The notes: generated by a model from the letters alone, not told the origin. A DNA stretch of 64,000 bases from Chloranthus sessilifolius (GCA_021018995.1 CM037587.1:13889366-13953365), one strand, 5' to 3'; shown: positions 12,101 through 22,645, numbered from the stretch's first letter. Translations and numbers: made by a program.

Positions 12101-12789
12101 GTCCTCTCGGGCAGTGGGAAGTGGAGGAATTTAGGAATCTCATGTCTCTCATCTGGGGCATGGTTCCCAATGATAGCAATAGCGACCAAAGGCTCTAGAG
12201 GTACTCAGTCAAAGGGAACTTCTTGGTTAAATCTCTCTATAATCAGCTATTGAAGCAGAAGAGGATAAGTAGTAATGGGCGGTGGTGGGCTGGGTTTTGG
12301 AGAATCAAGATTCCACCAAAGATCAAATTTTTTGCGTGGACAGTCGTGCGTGGGAGAATCCTCACCCGAGATCAGCTATTAAGGAGGAACATCCTAGTGC
12401 AAAACAGATGCCTCCTATATATGAGGGGGACGGAAACGGCTGCACATATCCTTCTACACTACTCTTTCACATGTGGCATTTGGTATAAGATTTTTGGGTT
12501 CTTCAATGTACTCTGGGTTATTCCGGGTCGGCCGGTTCAAATGATGGAAATGTGGAAGGAAAGTGGGTGGAGGATCAGAGGATGGATTTGTGGCCGATGA
12601 CCGTGTACGCGGTCTTTTGGGCTATATGGGTCGAGAGAAACAATAGTGTTTAGAAGAAGGGCTAAACCAACCGCGATGGTTATTCGCGACATTCGGGACT
12701 TCATTGTTACTAGGAACACTGTGAAGATGGCTGATTTTAAGGAGGGGCTTCAACACTTCCTCATGCTTTGGGACTGCTGCTATGCCTAA
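9118..12789 (+). pseudogene. LINE ORF2 (AP endonuclease, reverse transcriptase, zf-RVT), broken
   Basis: Starts MNFLSWNVRGLG. The endonuclease shows the catalytic-site segments SWNVRG and LQETK, a GNFN in place of the usual GDFN next to a G-run near 9530-9557, RLDRFL, and SDHKQIVLSY near 9793. The RT (about 10380-11700) shows SPGPDGF, DYRPISL, FIPGRHLLD, KIDMEKTYDRV, RQGCPLSPMLFN and the active-site YADD at 11189-11200. A zf-RVT C-terminal region (IKIPPKIKFFAWTVVRGRI) lies at about 12300-12500. The likely end is the TAA at 12787-12789 after LMLWDCCYA. In-frame stops include TAG at 10634-10636 and TGA/TAG at expected tryptophans near 9999 and 10953. Roughly ten or more breaks are seen. Target-primed reverse transcription is known for the family. 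Confidence 0.9.
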
Positions 12790-12966
12790 CCTCTGTGCCG
12801 TGTGGGGACGCCGGGTGCGGTGGGGTTGTCGTGTCTCACTCAGGTTCCTGGGTGATTTTTTGGGGGGCTCTTTGTTTGGGTAGTCTCTAACTACCCACCA
12901 AGGTATGTTCTCTTTTTATCTTTTAATAAATAGCTTTGTTATCGTTTCAAAAGCAATTTGTATGTA

Positions 12967-13716
12967 GGGTGTGGATGAAGGATTAGGAGAAGATAACTAC
13001 AAGATTGCTAATATAAGAAAAAGAAAATAGAGAGCTTGATCAGGTAAAATGCATTGAGAATGAAGATCAAAGGATCAAAAAAGATGAGATTAAAAATAAT
13101 TGGAGTTTAATGTATTGTCAAATATGGAGCGTGTGAAGCAAGCAGAGCAAGAAGGGGAACCATATCAATGGATGATAAAAAACATATTTAAAAAAATAAA
13201 ATTAAAAAATTCGACAAACATTAAAAAAAAAATTCGACAAACGTTAAACCTACAGAGGTATGGATTTTGATAGGTGAGAAAGAATTGAAATATCTTAGGA
13301 TATCTACGTATCCTTTTCTCCACTTGATTTCTGGTTTTTTTCAAAAGCTGTAATTCCATCCTTCAAGAGAATTAAGCATCTTTGTATACACAATGGTGAG
13401 TCATAGGTGCGATTGAATCCAGCAAATCAATCATAGAAGCATCCATTTTGTTGTATCTTCAAGTGTAATCTACCAATAATATAGGATCATATTCTTGATG
13501 TGGTAGGGGGGAATGTTGGTCTAAAGAAAACAATCTTTCTCATGCCTCACATCAATGTTGTATAGCAATTCCATTTCTATTTTCGTTTTTGGGCAAAAAT
13601 CTCCTCACAACTCGATCTAACTTCCAATATCTTCTCAAGAAAATACTCAAAATATAGAGAAACAGTAATGTGATTACTTTCTATAAGAACAAATAAAGGG
13701 ATACATAGAGTTGTGA
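12967..13716. other. Unclassified spacer, right flank of the LINE
   Basis: AT-rich sequence with no gene or repeat family recognised up to the SINE target duplication at 13717. Confidence 0.4.
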
Positions 13717-13729
13717 CAACTATAAAGTT

Positions 13730-13940
13730 TTTTTTTTTTTTTTTTGTGATAACCTAGGTATCCGGGCCTCTTAGAGCACCCGCCTAATCCCAGGGGCACA
13801 TGCGCACCCCAAATTCAGTACATACCGGGTCAGCACAGGATATAAATCCCTAGGGTGGCCTCAAGGGGGGGAGGGGATTCAAACTCAGATCTACTTTTGA
13901 AAGCAAGTACCTGGCCAGCTCACCTAACCCCTTGAGGTTC
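13730..13940 (-). mobile_element. tRNA-derived SINE, copy 1
   Basis: Lies on the minus strand: a poly-T run (the A-tail) at 13730-13745, body to 13940. The 13-mer CAACTATAAAGTT is present exactly at 13717-13729 and 13941-13953, a perfect target duplication. The body matches copy 2 at 21456-21660 nearly throughout, including the tRNA-like head with a B-box-like GAGTTTGAATCC (here GAGTTTGAATCC read in reverse complement). Pol III transcription and LINE-driven copying are known for such elements. Confidence 0.92.
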
Positions 13941-14800
13941 CAACTATAAAGTTATTAAACTATAAACTATGAGTCATACTATAAATTTTAGGAGAGAGTA
14001 GTGGCCCAATGCCCAAAAAAGCATCAAATCCTTCTAATCTTGTAGAAGCAACTTATGGAAAAAATTTACAAGCATGAGGAAATTTTCAATTGTGGATTTT
14101 TATTGATTTGGAGAATAAATAAAAGGAGATATCATGTCTTTATACTGAGTTTCCAGTTGGAGTTCGATGCATCAATGGTCTGCTTTGAGTCCTTATTTTT
14201 ATTAGCTTGTATTGGTCATGGATGAATTTATAGTAGACAGAAAAATGGTGTTCTATGCGCACACAATTTAAATAACTGAAATCATAAAGAGAAGGTTTGG
14301 CACACAAATCGGTAAAGAAACCCAAGTCAGTAAACTCCTACCAACACTAAACTACTAATGTTCTTATTGCTTATCTAAGCACAAACCCTATTCTACACAA
14401 ATATCTAATGTGCCTTGAATCTCGTGAACGATTCACTAACATTGCAAGGAAGGTTCGGCACACAATAACCCCTCCAACCCCCAAGAGGTGCCTTGCAGTC
14501 ATGGCCATACATGATACACTTCTGATGGATCTCCACCCTCAAAGCCCTTCAAGCAAGCAAATCTGCATCTTGCAATGATGACCAAGCATGGAGTGTTTGT
14601 CACAGTCGTAGCATAGGCCCTTCTCACATCGAGCCTTCATCTCGTCCACCGAGATCTTCTTAATTGATATCGTGATCACCTTAGGTGGTCTTGATCCCAA
14701 TCCGCCTGCTACATCAGACCCTTGTCCATTTTCATAGCAGATTCCCAATCGAGTCAATTTTTCCTCTTGTCATCAAGCCAAACCAATGGGCTCTTGCAAC

Positions 14801-14907
14801 CAATGCTCTTAAAGTCATTGGGCGGGTTCGGGCGGTCGGGTGGATGTTCGGGCAAAAGTCTTCAGGCAACGCCCTGGTGGGCGCCCAAAGATCTGGGCGG
14901 CCCCGAA

Positions 14908-14976
<69 letters not shown>

Positions 14977-15471
14977 TTGTGATATACATACTTTATTTCA
15001 ACATAAACTTATATAACATTCAGATCCACTTATAGGCTCATCAATCGTATAATTCAAATCAACTTATAGGCATGTTTCTTTGGGCTAAGACATGTTTCAA
15101 TAATAGATTGCCACTTGGACAATTTAGATTGATCACAGATGTTCGCCATGGGGCATAATGATAATCACACTTCAACAATGTGAGAGTAAAAGTCTCAACT
15201 TTAGTGGTATAAGATCATTTAAACACCATTATGGAGTTTAAATGTCGGTAAGGAGCCACCATCCCTAGGTAATAAGGGGAAGGGTCAGGTTGGGTGGTGA
15301 CCAATAAAAAAATGGCATACGCCCGACCCTTTAATAACTCGACCCGACCTGGTAAAAGCCAGTTAATTTATAAATCCCCCCCAGGAATTTAAAACGCCCA
15401 GGCAGGTGCCCCAGACTCGATCCGCCCAGGAAGCAAGCCGCCCGGGGGGGGGGGCGCCTTTAAAAACACTA
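14801..15471. mobile_element. hAT-type non-autonomous element holding a (TA)n tract
   Basis: The 8-mer CTTGCAAC lies exactly at 14793-14800 and 15472-15479. The ends CAATGCTCTTAAAG and the reverse complement of the right end, TAGTGTTTTTAAAG, match at 10 of 14 positions. An 8-bp duplication with CARTGTTTTTAAA-like ends fits the hAT superfamily. A (TA)n run spans about 14909-14966. No transposase is present. It sits inside the gag of the Gypsy relic, so it is younger than that insertion. Confidence 0.75.
14909..14966. repeat. (TA)n microsatellite
   Basis: Pure TA dinucleotide repeat followed by a short CA run. Open frames of repeated Tyr-Ile codons here are artefacts. Confidence 0.97.
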
Positions 15472-15732
15472 CTTGCAACGAAGATAGACGGAACATCAAT
15501 ACGACTTGCCCGATTTCATCGCGAAGCCCCTGGTTAAACGTACCCATGAGAGCTCGATCAGACCACACTTTGATGTGACTCGCTAGACGCTTAAACTAAT
15601 ACTGATATTTTTTAACTGAATTCGTCCCTTGTTACATTTTGGCCAACATTCCTTCAATATTCTCAAAATATGTCGGCCCACACCAAACCAACATAGCCGC
15701 TGTCATGCCTTCCTATGTCAAAGTGGGATTGG

Positions 15733-16020
15733 TACAGGCATGTGACAAAATACGGCATTTTTAAATAAATACGTGTATAATACACATTTTTTTGCAACAA
15801 CGGAATAAACAGTTATAATACTTAAACATGTAGTTTCGTTTAACACACGTATTTCGCGTATTAAACGCATTTTTCTCATATTAAACATTTTTCCTGTATT
15901 TTTAAAAAATTGTTTTAAAATATTTTTTAAAAGAAAATTTAATATTTTCTCGTTTTTACCCCATTTTTTTCGGCTTTTCCGACTTTCTCGCTCACCGTAT
16001 TAAACCTGTACCCGTATTCA
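15733..16020 (-). repeat. Unclassified dispersed repeat, copy 2
   Basis: Reverse-complement match to 3680-3990. The outer edges show inverted GGTACAG words (near 15731 and 16027), a possible terminal inverted repeat. It lies inside Gypsy gag sequence, so it behaves as an inserted element. No target duplication was recognised. Confidence 0.5.
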
Positions 16021-17081
16021 GCTGTACCGTTGAAACTATCGCAATGTTGCACCATCCATGTGGAACGAGGCTAGTTGCCATCTCATTCTCGATTGTACGA
16101 TGATGTGAAAAAAATTGTTCAACCTTGTATATGAATTATAACGGATTCTAACCGTTGAAATGCGGAAAGTTGATCTGAGCAAAGTGCGGTTGGATCTTAC
16201 CACCTTCGTGTGTGCCCCGATCATCGTCATAATTTTGAGTTTTGTGATCTTCTTCATGGCGGCGATCTTCTTCTTCTTCATGACGGCGTGTAAAGTGTAG
16301 AGCGATGCAATCGAGTGCCTCTTGGATGGCATTGAGTTGGCCCGATGGTCCCTCATGACCTCAATTCTCAACCTTCCCCTCTAAAGCGTCCAAGCGTTTC
16401 TCCATCTTTGACGGTTGATTTTTCTACCTTGGCATGCCCTGGAAAGGCCTGCTTTGATACCACTTGATAGGGTTCACAGTTCACACCCTATCGCAGCCTC
16501 TGCCACAAATTTTCTGAATTAATCAAAATTTTGGGGAAAAAACACTCTGAATAGGCGGTCTACTAAACTTTTCGCCAAATATTCGTTCGATTATTTGTGA
16601 TGCATGCTTCAATCATTCTTTGTATTTCTTTTTTATGGTTGTTAATACATACTTATTTTATTATTGAAAAATATCATTTTTTACTTTAATTAAGTTAAAA
16701 TATATTTTTATATATGTTAATAACTTGATATTAGTTTCTAATCTAAGAAGTTTTCCCCGAATCTTCCCTGAATGATTACCGAATCCGAACTTGGTTACTA
16801 TGATTGCTGCTCACAGTTAAAGAGGGGAAGGGCTTGCTCTTTATGCACAAGACACCTTTTTTATGACAATTTTCTCTATCATTTTCATTAATCGATCCAA
16901 TTATATTAGACTTCAAGAGTTCTAAACAGCTCAACTACTAATCCTAAACAACTAATCTTATTATTCTTAATCAAAGCACAAACCCTATTCTAATTAAATA
17001 TCTAATAGGCCTTGAATATCGTGAAGGACCCACACCCACTAATCTTGCAACAAAGGTTAGGTACGTAACATAAATCCTACC

Positions 17082-17300
17082 TAGGGGTGTTCATTTTTTC
17101 GTGGTTTTTTCAGTTTTCTTTTGGATTTTTAGTCGATTTGCTAAACCTAACCAATTGGATTTCGGTTTCAGCCACCCAAAACTGAAACTGAACCAATTAG
17201 GAATTGGTTTCGGTTTTTTCAGTTTAGGTCAGTTTCGGTCCGGTTTGGCAGACTGGTTTTTCGGTAGGTTTCGGTTTTCGGTCCCAAACTTGCATCCCTA
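17082..17300. mobile_element. hAT-type MITE rich in GGTTTCGGTTTT words
   Basis: The 219-bp segment starts TAGGGGTGTTCATT and ends TTGCATCCCTA, giving short inverted TAGGG.TG ends. The interior is made of GGTTTCGGTTT/AACCGAAACC words, common in plant hAT MITEs. The flanking 8-mers match only partly (5 of 8), so the copy is old or the ends are approximate. Confidence 0.6.
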
Positions 17301-17725
17301 ATTCTAAAACCAATCTGACACATAAACCGTGGAAACAAAGGGAACTGAATTCTCAGCTTCTACAGACACTAAAAAAGCTTCTACAAACCTAAAACCTACC
17401 AAAAAAAACTCTAAAAACCCTACTTTTTACCAAAAATAAAAAAATAAATAGAAATCCATATACCAAATAAACAAAAAAGTACAAAATAAGGACAATCTGA
17501 TACCTAGAACAAAATTTATCACACATTAAGAATGCTAGAGAGAGAAAGAGAGATCAACCTGAAAGAGGGAATGGAATTCCGGAAGAGATCGATCCAAACG
17601 ATCTCGTTGGGCGTGGGCTTCCTTGGATTATCAGAAGGGAATCGGTAAGGAATTGTGCATGCTCTGTATGTCGTTTCGATCGGTGTAATTAACAATGGAA
17701 ATGGCACCATTGATGATGGGCTCTC

Positions 17726-17761
<36 letters not shown>

Positions 17762-17911
17762 AGGTATGAAGAATGCTCTTCTGGTCTACAATTGAAGAGC
17801 TACAACAAGGAAGAATAAAAAAACATATGTATAATGTTAGGAACTTGCATTATGGTGTAGCCCCATCTCTTTTAGCCGTTGGTTGGAAATGAGCCAGGGT
17901 GGTTTTCTTCC
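17301..17911. other. Unclassified spacer with a (CT)n tract
   Basis: No supported gene. A (CT)n microsatellite lies at about 17729-17758. The 69-codon minus-strand frame here shows no family features. Confidence 0.5.
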
Positions 17912-18229
17912 GGGGGTACCTCTATTTGCACCTACCAAATCTTTGAGGAAACCTATGCTAAAGATCATTGACTGCTTTGAATCAATTGATGGATATCATT
18001 TTGTTGCCCTAATCTCCCACAAAATTGATCTTGACATCATAACGGTACCATCAGGCCGACAGTTTTTGTTTCATATGGCACACACGAAAAGGCAACCTAA
18101 AATTCTCATTTGAGTGTCGTATGTCATACATGATTTTTCAGCACTTTTTTGAGATGTGTGCCATTTGAAATTAAAAAAAGAAAATGATTGGTATGCCAAT
18201 GATCTTAAGATTGGAGCTAAAAGTGATCT
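17912..18229. mobile_element. Foldback MITE family F, diverged partial copy
   Basis: Shares the family start GGGGTACCTCTATTTGCACC and later words (ATTGATCTTGACATCAT, TTTGTTTCATATGGCACA) with the copies at 20856 and 62394. It is partly self-complementary around 18080. The right terminus is not recognised, so this is a truncated or decayed copy. Confidence 0.55.
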
Positions 18230-18237
18230 CTATTAAG

Positions 18238-18440
18238 TGGGCAATGATTAAGTCCAACCAAGTAGAATCGGATTTTCAGTCCTACCCCATCTGCTACACT
18301 TGGAAATAGAAGAATTTTGACTCTGTGTCATGCTATAAAAAGTGAAAACTACAAAAGTTAAGATTCTTCTATTTCCAAGGGCAACAAATGAGGTACGACT
18401 GAAAATGTAGGTCTACTTGGTAGGACTTGATCATTGTCCC
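18238..18440. mobile_element. Foldback MITE with arms of about 85 bp
   Basis: The left arm begins TGGGCAATGATTAAGTCC and the right arm is its reverse complement (GGACTTGATCATTGTCC). The arms share CCAAGTAGA, TTTTCAGTC and CTTGGAAATAGAAGAATYTT. Flanks CTATTAAG and CTATTAAA suggest an 8-bp target duplication. No coding capacity. Confidence 0.7.
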
Positions 18441-19020
18441 TATTAAATAGCCCCCAAAGAATTGGTGGGTTCAAATAAAGGTACCATTTAGTACATGTAT
18501 TCCGCATAAGACCATATATGGTCGACACAAAAACGAATTAGAATATAAATTACTAATAGGTAAGGAGAATGAGCACTATTTGAACTCATGTCACTTTTTG
18601 ACATGTATATCATAAAGAATTAACATATGCATTCTCTTAGGATTTGTTAAGGTGTTTTTTGATTTTTCCGAGAAAAGTTTGGATTCTTAAACACTTAGAT
18701 TCCTGTAGATTTTTAAATTACTCGATTTCCTGATTTTTCTCATATGCGTTTTTAAGTTACTTAGATTTCTAACTTTTCTTATAAAAGCTTAAAATTCTTT
18801 GTTTTTAAGTTCCTTTCAAAAAAGGCTCTGAATTGATTCAATGGGTGGCTATGCTATGATCGTAGAAATGTTATCTAATTATTGGTTTATGTGTCGTACT
18901 CGAATTTCTCTCAAAATTTACGGGCAAGCAATCGAGATGAGATTGAATATATTTGATGGAGTCTTTTTCATAATATGATTTAATGGCTAATACTTTTAAA
19001 ATGGAGCACTAATACCCAGC
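18441..19020. other. Unclassified AT-rich spacer
   Basis: Nothing recognised apart from repetitive TTTTTAAGTTACTTAGATTT-like words at 18690-18800. Confidence 0.4.
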
Positions 19021-19326
19021 ATAGTCACCAAATCGAGGTTTGGCAATAGTTCGGTGAGGTTAAAATTTGAAAAAATCCGGCAAATCCAAGAAGTTCGGAG
19101 GAAGAATTGTGAGAAAATATATATTTTTTTTAAATTAATTATAAATATATATATATATTTAAAATATTAGTTTCTCACAAAATTTTGAGAAATTTTGGAA
19201 ATTATTCGGGAATAATTTGTGAATTATTCGCGAAAGTTTGTGGTCAGGCAAATTTGTGAAAAATTTGGTCATAATTCGGGGGACCGTAAATTCACGAATT
19301 ATTCGTGAATTATCTTTGGCTACCAT
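19021..19326. mobile_element. Possible TIR MITE rich in GAATTATTCG words
   Basis: Inverted ends ATAGTCACCAAA and, from the right in reverse complement, ATGGTAGCCAAA match at 10 of 12. The interior is AT-rich with repeated GTGAATTATTCG/CGAATTATTCGTG words. A similar end, ATAGTAACCAAGTTCGG, occurs in reverse complement near 16785-16802, hinting at a second copy. No target duplication was seen. Confidence 0.4.
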
Positions 19327-19525
19327 AATTCAAAATCATACTGCCTTTTCATCACTACTTTGCAAACAGAGACAAAGCCCCAAAATAGTGATTACTATTA
19401 ACAATTTGCCCATTGAAAGTCTCTTTTTTATAGGATTGAGAGGGTACATTGTTTACAGACCTAAAACTATATACATATGTATCGTACAAAAGCAGTCCAA
19501 TTTCATGTTGCACAAGAAATTGGGT

Positions 19526-19612
19526 TGTCCACTGAGAGGGTATACTGTTTGGTCAGTGAACTGTCCATTGAGAGGGTATATTGTTTGGTCAGTGAACTGT
19601 CCACTGAGAGGG
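19526..19612. repeat. 36-bp tandem repeat, about 2.4 copies
   Basis: The unit starts TGTCCACTGAGAGGGTATAC and ends with TTTGGTCAGTGAAC. The copies differ at one or two sites. A diverged related unit lies at 19434-19455. Confidence 0.85.
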
Positions 19613-19813
19613 TGATGTGTTGTATATGTGGATACATTGTTTCTTAGAAAATTTATCTAAATATTCATGCTGATTTCACAAAAAATTTCTTTAAATAAAA
19701 GATGCCTGAGTCTCTCACTTCAATCAATATGATCAATCAGTATTGTTGTGAAACCTCTAGACCTCTTGTTCCTTTTAACTTTGTATTCTTTAGAATTGAT
19801 TCTCATTTGTTGA

Positions 19814-19814
<1 letters not shown>

Positions 19815-19847
<33 letters not shown>
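19815..19847. repeat. (TA)n microsatellite
   Basis: Pure dinucleotide run. Confidence 0.95.
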
Positions 19848-19850
<3 letters not shown>

Positions 19851-19965
19851 GTTCATGTTGCCCGATCTCCAATACCAAGTATATCTGTACTCAAATAAAG
19901 TATGAGCTGCTTTGCCTGTTATTTATATCTTTATTATATATGAACTGTGGGGTGCCTAGTTGTTT

Positions 19966-19968
<3 letters not shown>

Positions 19969-20010
<42 letters not shown>
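19969..20010. repeat. (GT)n microsatellite
   Basis: Pure GT run of about 40 bp. Confidence 0.95.
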
Positions 20011-20011
<1 letters not shown>

Positions 20012-20855
20012 GCTGCTACTTAATAACTATTATAGTGACTGTTATAAAGAGGGGCCAGGGGTGGAGTCAATTCTGCTCAAAGAGTAAGTACTCTCTGCTA
20101 AAGCAACATAGGAAGGATTCTCTACTAGGTAGTATCTGCTAAAGCAGCAAAAAAAGAGTAGAGGAGTCTGTCTATGGAGCTACTAGCAGAGGAAGAGTTC
20201 TTGCTAAAGCAAAACTGAGAGAAATATATAATTTACAATTTGATCGTTGGAGAGGAAGAGCTGTAGCAGAGGAAGGGCAATAATCATGTGTGTAGCGTAT
20301 GAGACCTATAGGACCGAATTCCTCATATTCTGAGCAATTCCGGGCCTCAAGCTCCAACTATTTGCTGTCCTTTTCACTCGGAAAGTGGTCAGAAACCCAA
20401 TTCCCAACGAAACCTCCCGAACGGCAGACTTGCTCAGAAAATCTCATAATTGAGGCAGATTCTGAGTTAAAACTCATATTATGAGTGAGTTTTAGCTCCC
20501 GAACGAGGCCTTATGGTTAGGTCATGATCTAATAAACTTTAATGTAAAAGATTAGGACAAAAGTGATCTTTTATCATTTGATTCAAAGTAATTAAATGTC
20601 ATCTAAAATGATTAGTTATTAAATAAATTATTAATTTTAGATCGCATTTGACTATATTAAATTTGACTATAGAGATCATCCTGAATTTTAATAATATATA
20701 TTATACCAAAGTGGTCAGAATGTTAGTATAAAAAAAAGACAGAATGTTACCAGATATTTTTTGAGGCGATTGTGGCCGCTCAAATATTTGCTAATTGCAC
20801 TTGCACATGAGATTTGTGCCATTGCACATAATTTAAAATGAAAGATAATATTTTT
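20011..20855. other. Unclassified spacer with recurring GCTAAAGCA words
   Basis: CTGCTAAAGCA-like words recur between 20095 and 20215. CGAACGAGGCCTTA near 20500 resembles a Tourist MITE end, but no partner was found. No gene. Confidence 0.35.
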
Positions 20856-21292
20856 GGGGTACCTTTGTTTGCGCCCATGCATTCTAAGAAAGTGCTCACG
20901 TCTTAGGCCCCTTGAAAACTATTGATTACTTTGGATTAGATGATGGAGACCGTGTTTCACCCCAATATTCTACACAATAGATCTTGAGATCATGGCGCAC
21001 CTATTTGACGGCCGATTTTTATTTCATTTGTCACAGATCCCCAACAAATGACCCTAAATTCACGTTTGAGCATGATGTGTGTCATAGGACTCAAGGGCCA
21101 TTTTTTGGGATATGTGACACATGAAATCAAAAATTGATCATCTGATAGATACATCATGATCTCAAGATCTATTGTGTTAAAGATCAGGGTAAAACACAAT
21201 CTGCATCATTTGATTTGAAGCAATCAATAGTTTTCAAGGGGTCTAGGACATGGGTGCTTTCAGAGAATGTGTGGGTGTAAATAGAGTGCCCT
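20856..21292. mobile_element. Foldback MITE family F, best-preserved copy
   Basis: About 437 bp and self-complementary nearly end to end: left arm 20856-21070, right arm 21075-21292. Shared arm words include CCCCTTGAAAACTATTGATT, AATAGATCTTGAGATCATG and the GCACCCATG-type end. Arm mismatches of perhaps 20 per cent suggest age. It is long-TIR, without coding capacity. Superfamily unresolved, Mutator- or hAT-like. Confidence 0.75.
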
Positions 21293-21455
21293 TAATGAAA
21301 TTATTGGGATTTGGAAGCACATTCATATTTCTACCCACACACTTTGGAAAAAAATATCCCTCAATTATTGTGCATGTCTTTCTTAACTCCACAGTCAAGT
21401 ATTCAATAGTCATGCACCCAATAGATTCATAGAAGATCCAATTGGCCTCTTGCTC

Positions 21456-21660
21456 AACCTCAAGGGGTAGGTGAGCTGGCCAGGTACTTGCTTTCAAAAG
21501 CAGGAGACCTGAGTTTGAATCCCCTCCCCCCCTTGAGGCCACCCTAGGGATTTATATCCTGTGCTGACCCGGCATGTGCTGAATTTGGGGTGCGCATGTG
21601 CCCTTGGGATTAGGCGAGTGCTCTAAGAAACCCGGATGCCCAAGTTATCAAAAAAAAAAG
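21456..21660 (+). mobile_element. tRNA-derived SINE, copy 2
   Basis: The 14-mer TTGGCCTCTTGCTC lies exactly at 21442-21455 and 21661-21674, a perfect target duplication. The head carries A-box-like GGTGAGCTGGCC and B-box-like GAGTTTGAATCC spaced as in tRNA promoters; the body runs to a 10-bp A-tail. Copy 1 is at 13730-13940 on the other strand. The perfect duplication suggests relatively recent insertion. Confidence 0.93.
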
Positions 21661-22243
21661 TTGGCCTCTTGCTCTGATTTTCCCAATAGATTCAATAGTA
21701 TGCTTTTAAAACAGGACGCCCACACAAACGTTTTGGGGGTATTATACTTTATTCAAGACGGGATTGACACTATTTTTAAGGTTTCCAAAAATAGAGTGTG
21801 AAGATAAAATTACTATAGAGCCCTTCTCTCTCCCAAATGTTGAAAATAAGAGAGAAGACATGCCTGAACTTGAAGGTCATTAATGGCGGAACCCTAGTGA
21901 TTTGTGGGTTCAGTTTCATCTTCCTACAGCTAAAAAAATGGACCCCTAGCGATTTGTGGGTTCGATTTCATCTTCCGTCGGCTGCAAAAATGGAATCCTA
22001 GCGATTTGGCCTTAACTTAGATGTCATTAGTGGCGGAACCCTAGCGATTTGTGGGTTCGATTTCACCTTCCGCCGGCCGAAAAAATGAAACCCTAGCAAT
22101 TTGTGGGTTTGGTTTCATCTTTCACCAGCGGCAAAAATGGAACCCTAGCAATTTGACCTGAACTTGGAGGTCATTAATGGTGGAACCCTAGCGATTTGTG
22201 GGTTCAGTTTCATCTTCCGCCGACCTCAAAAATGGAACCCTAG

Positions 22244-22644
22244 TGTAATAGTCCCACATTGGATAGAGAAAAGTCCTAACCCTGGGCTATATGTGATTGT
22301 GAACACTACATGTCATGACGTGTTTTGGGTAGGGACTTTAGCCCATGCCAAAAACAAAACATGGGCGGGGAGAAAACCCCACAACTGAACAATACTGTGT
22401 CATGTGGCTCTGGGTCGTCATTGAATGGCATCAGAGCTGAGGACCACTCTTCTATAAGGTGGGAGGATGTAATAGTCTCACATTAGATAGAGAAAAGTCT
22501 TGACCCTGGGCTATATGTGATTGTAGACACTCCATGTCATGACGCGTTTTGGGTGGGAACTTAAGCCCATGCCAGAAACAAAATCAGGGCAGGGACCTAA
22601 GCCCAGAATCGTACAATATTATGGCATGTGGGTCTGGGTTGTCA
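22244..22644 (+). mobile_element. TRIM-like element: two 177-bp LTRs and a 47-bp core
   Basis: LTRs 22244-22420 and 22468-22644 both start TGTAATAGTC and end GTCA. The core holds a primer-binding-like TGGCATCAGAGC (22426-22437, close to the initiator-methionine tRNA site) and a purine-rich AAGGTGGGAGGA directly before the second LTR. No coding capacity. The LTRs differ at about 15 per cent of sites by eye, so this is an old copy. No target duplication is visible, because the Copia element begins one base downstream. Confidence 0.8.
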
Positions 22645-22645
22645 A

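Larger units (their letters stand above)
6421..12953 (+). mobile_element. Full-length L1-type LINE, decayed
   Basis: A non-LTR retrotransposon of about 6.5 kb on the plus strand. The 13-mer CAATTTGTATGTA occurs exactly at 6408-6420 and 12954-12966, a perfect target-site duplication fixing both ends. Order: a 5' leader with a duplicated 25-bp unit (6428-6452 and 6459-6482) and a G-run (about 6548-6572), ORF1 (6813-8939), ORF2 (9118-12789), and a 3' tail ending TTATCGTTTCAAAA at 12953. Both ORFs carry multiple stops and frame changes, so the copy is inactive, but it is not 5'-truncated, which is uncommon for a LINE. Several breaks turn a conserved tryptophan codon into a stop, as expected from cytosine deamination. 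Confidence 0.92.
14340..17071 (-). mobile_element. Ty3/Gypsy relic with LTR remnants and gag only
   Basis: Minus-strand element. The right LTR runs from about 16467 to 17071; next to it on the internal side is a primer-binding-like TGGTATCAAAGC (reverse complement near 16449-16460). Gag follows leftwards in pieces: about 16030-16440, 15480-15730 (a Retrotrans_gag-like stretch) and 14539-14757 with the zinc-knuckle-type EKGLCYDCDKH...GHHC. A polypurine-like tract (about 14467-14485) precedes the left LTR remnant, which shares GCACAAACCCTATTCTA and CCTTGAAT.TCGTGAA with the right LTR. No pol was found. A hAT element (14801-15471) and another repeat (15733-16020) interrupt gag. It is broken, with several breaks, and old by LTR divergence. 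Confidence 0.7.

Noticed and set aside
14685-15035. Open frames of 85-116 codons across the TA tract
   Set aside because: They are produced by the TA dinucleotide repeat (Tyr-Ile runs), not by a gene.
17519-17728. A short host gene near the (CT)n tract
   Set aside because: The frame has no homologous feature I recognise, and the flanking sequence offers no exon structure.
20300-20515. A Tourist-like MITE ending CGAACGAGGCCTTA
   Set aside because: Only one end is convincing; no inverted partner or TTA/TAA pair was found on the left.
21456-21540. A host tRNA gene
   Set aside because: The A- and B-box-like words belong to a SINE: tRNA cloverleaf pairing is not kept, an A-tail follows, and a 14-bp target duplication flanks the unit.
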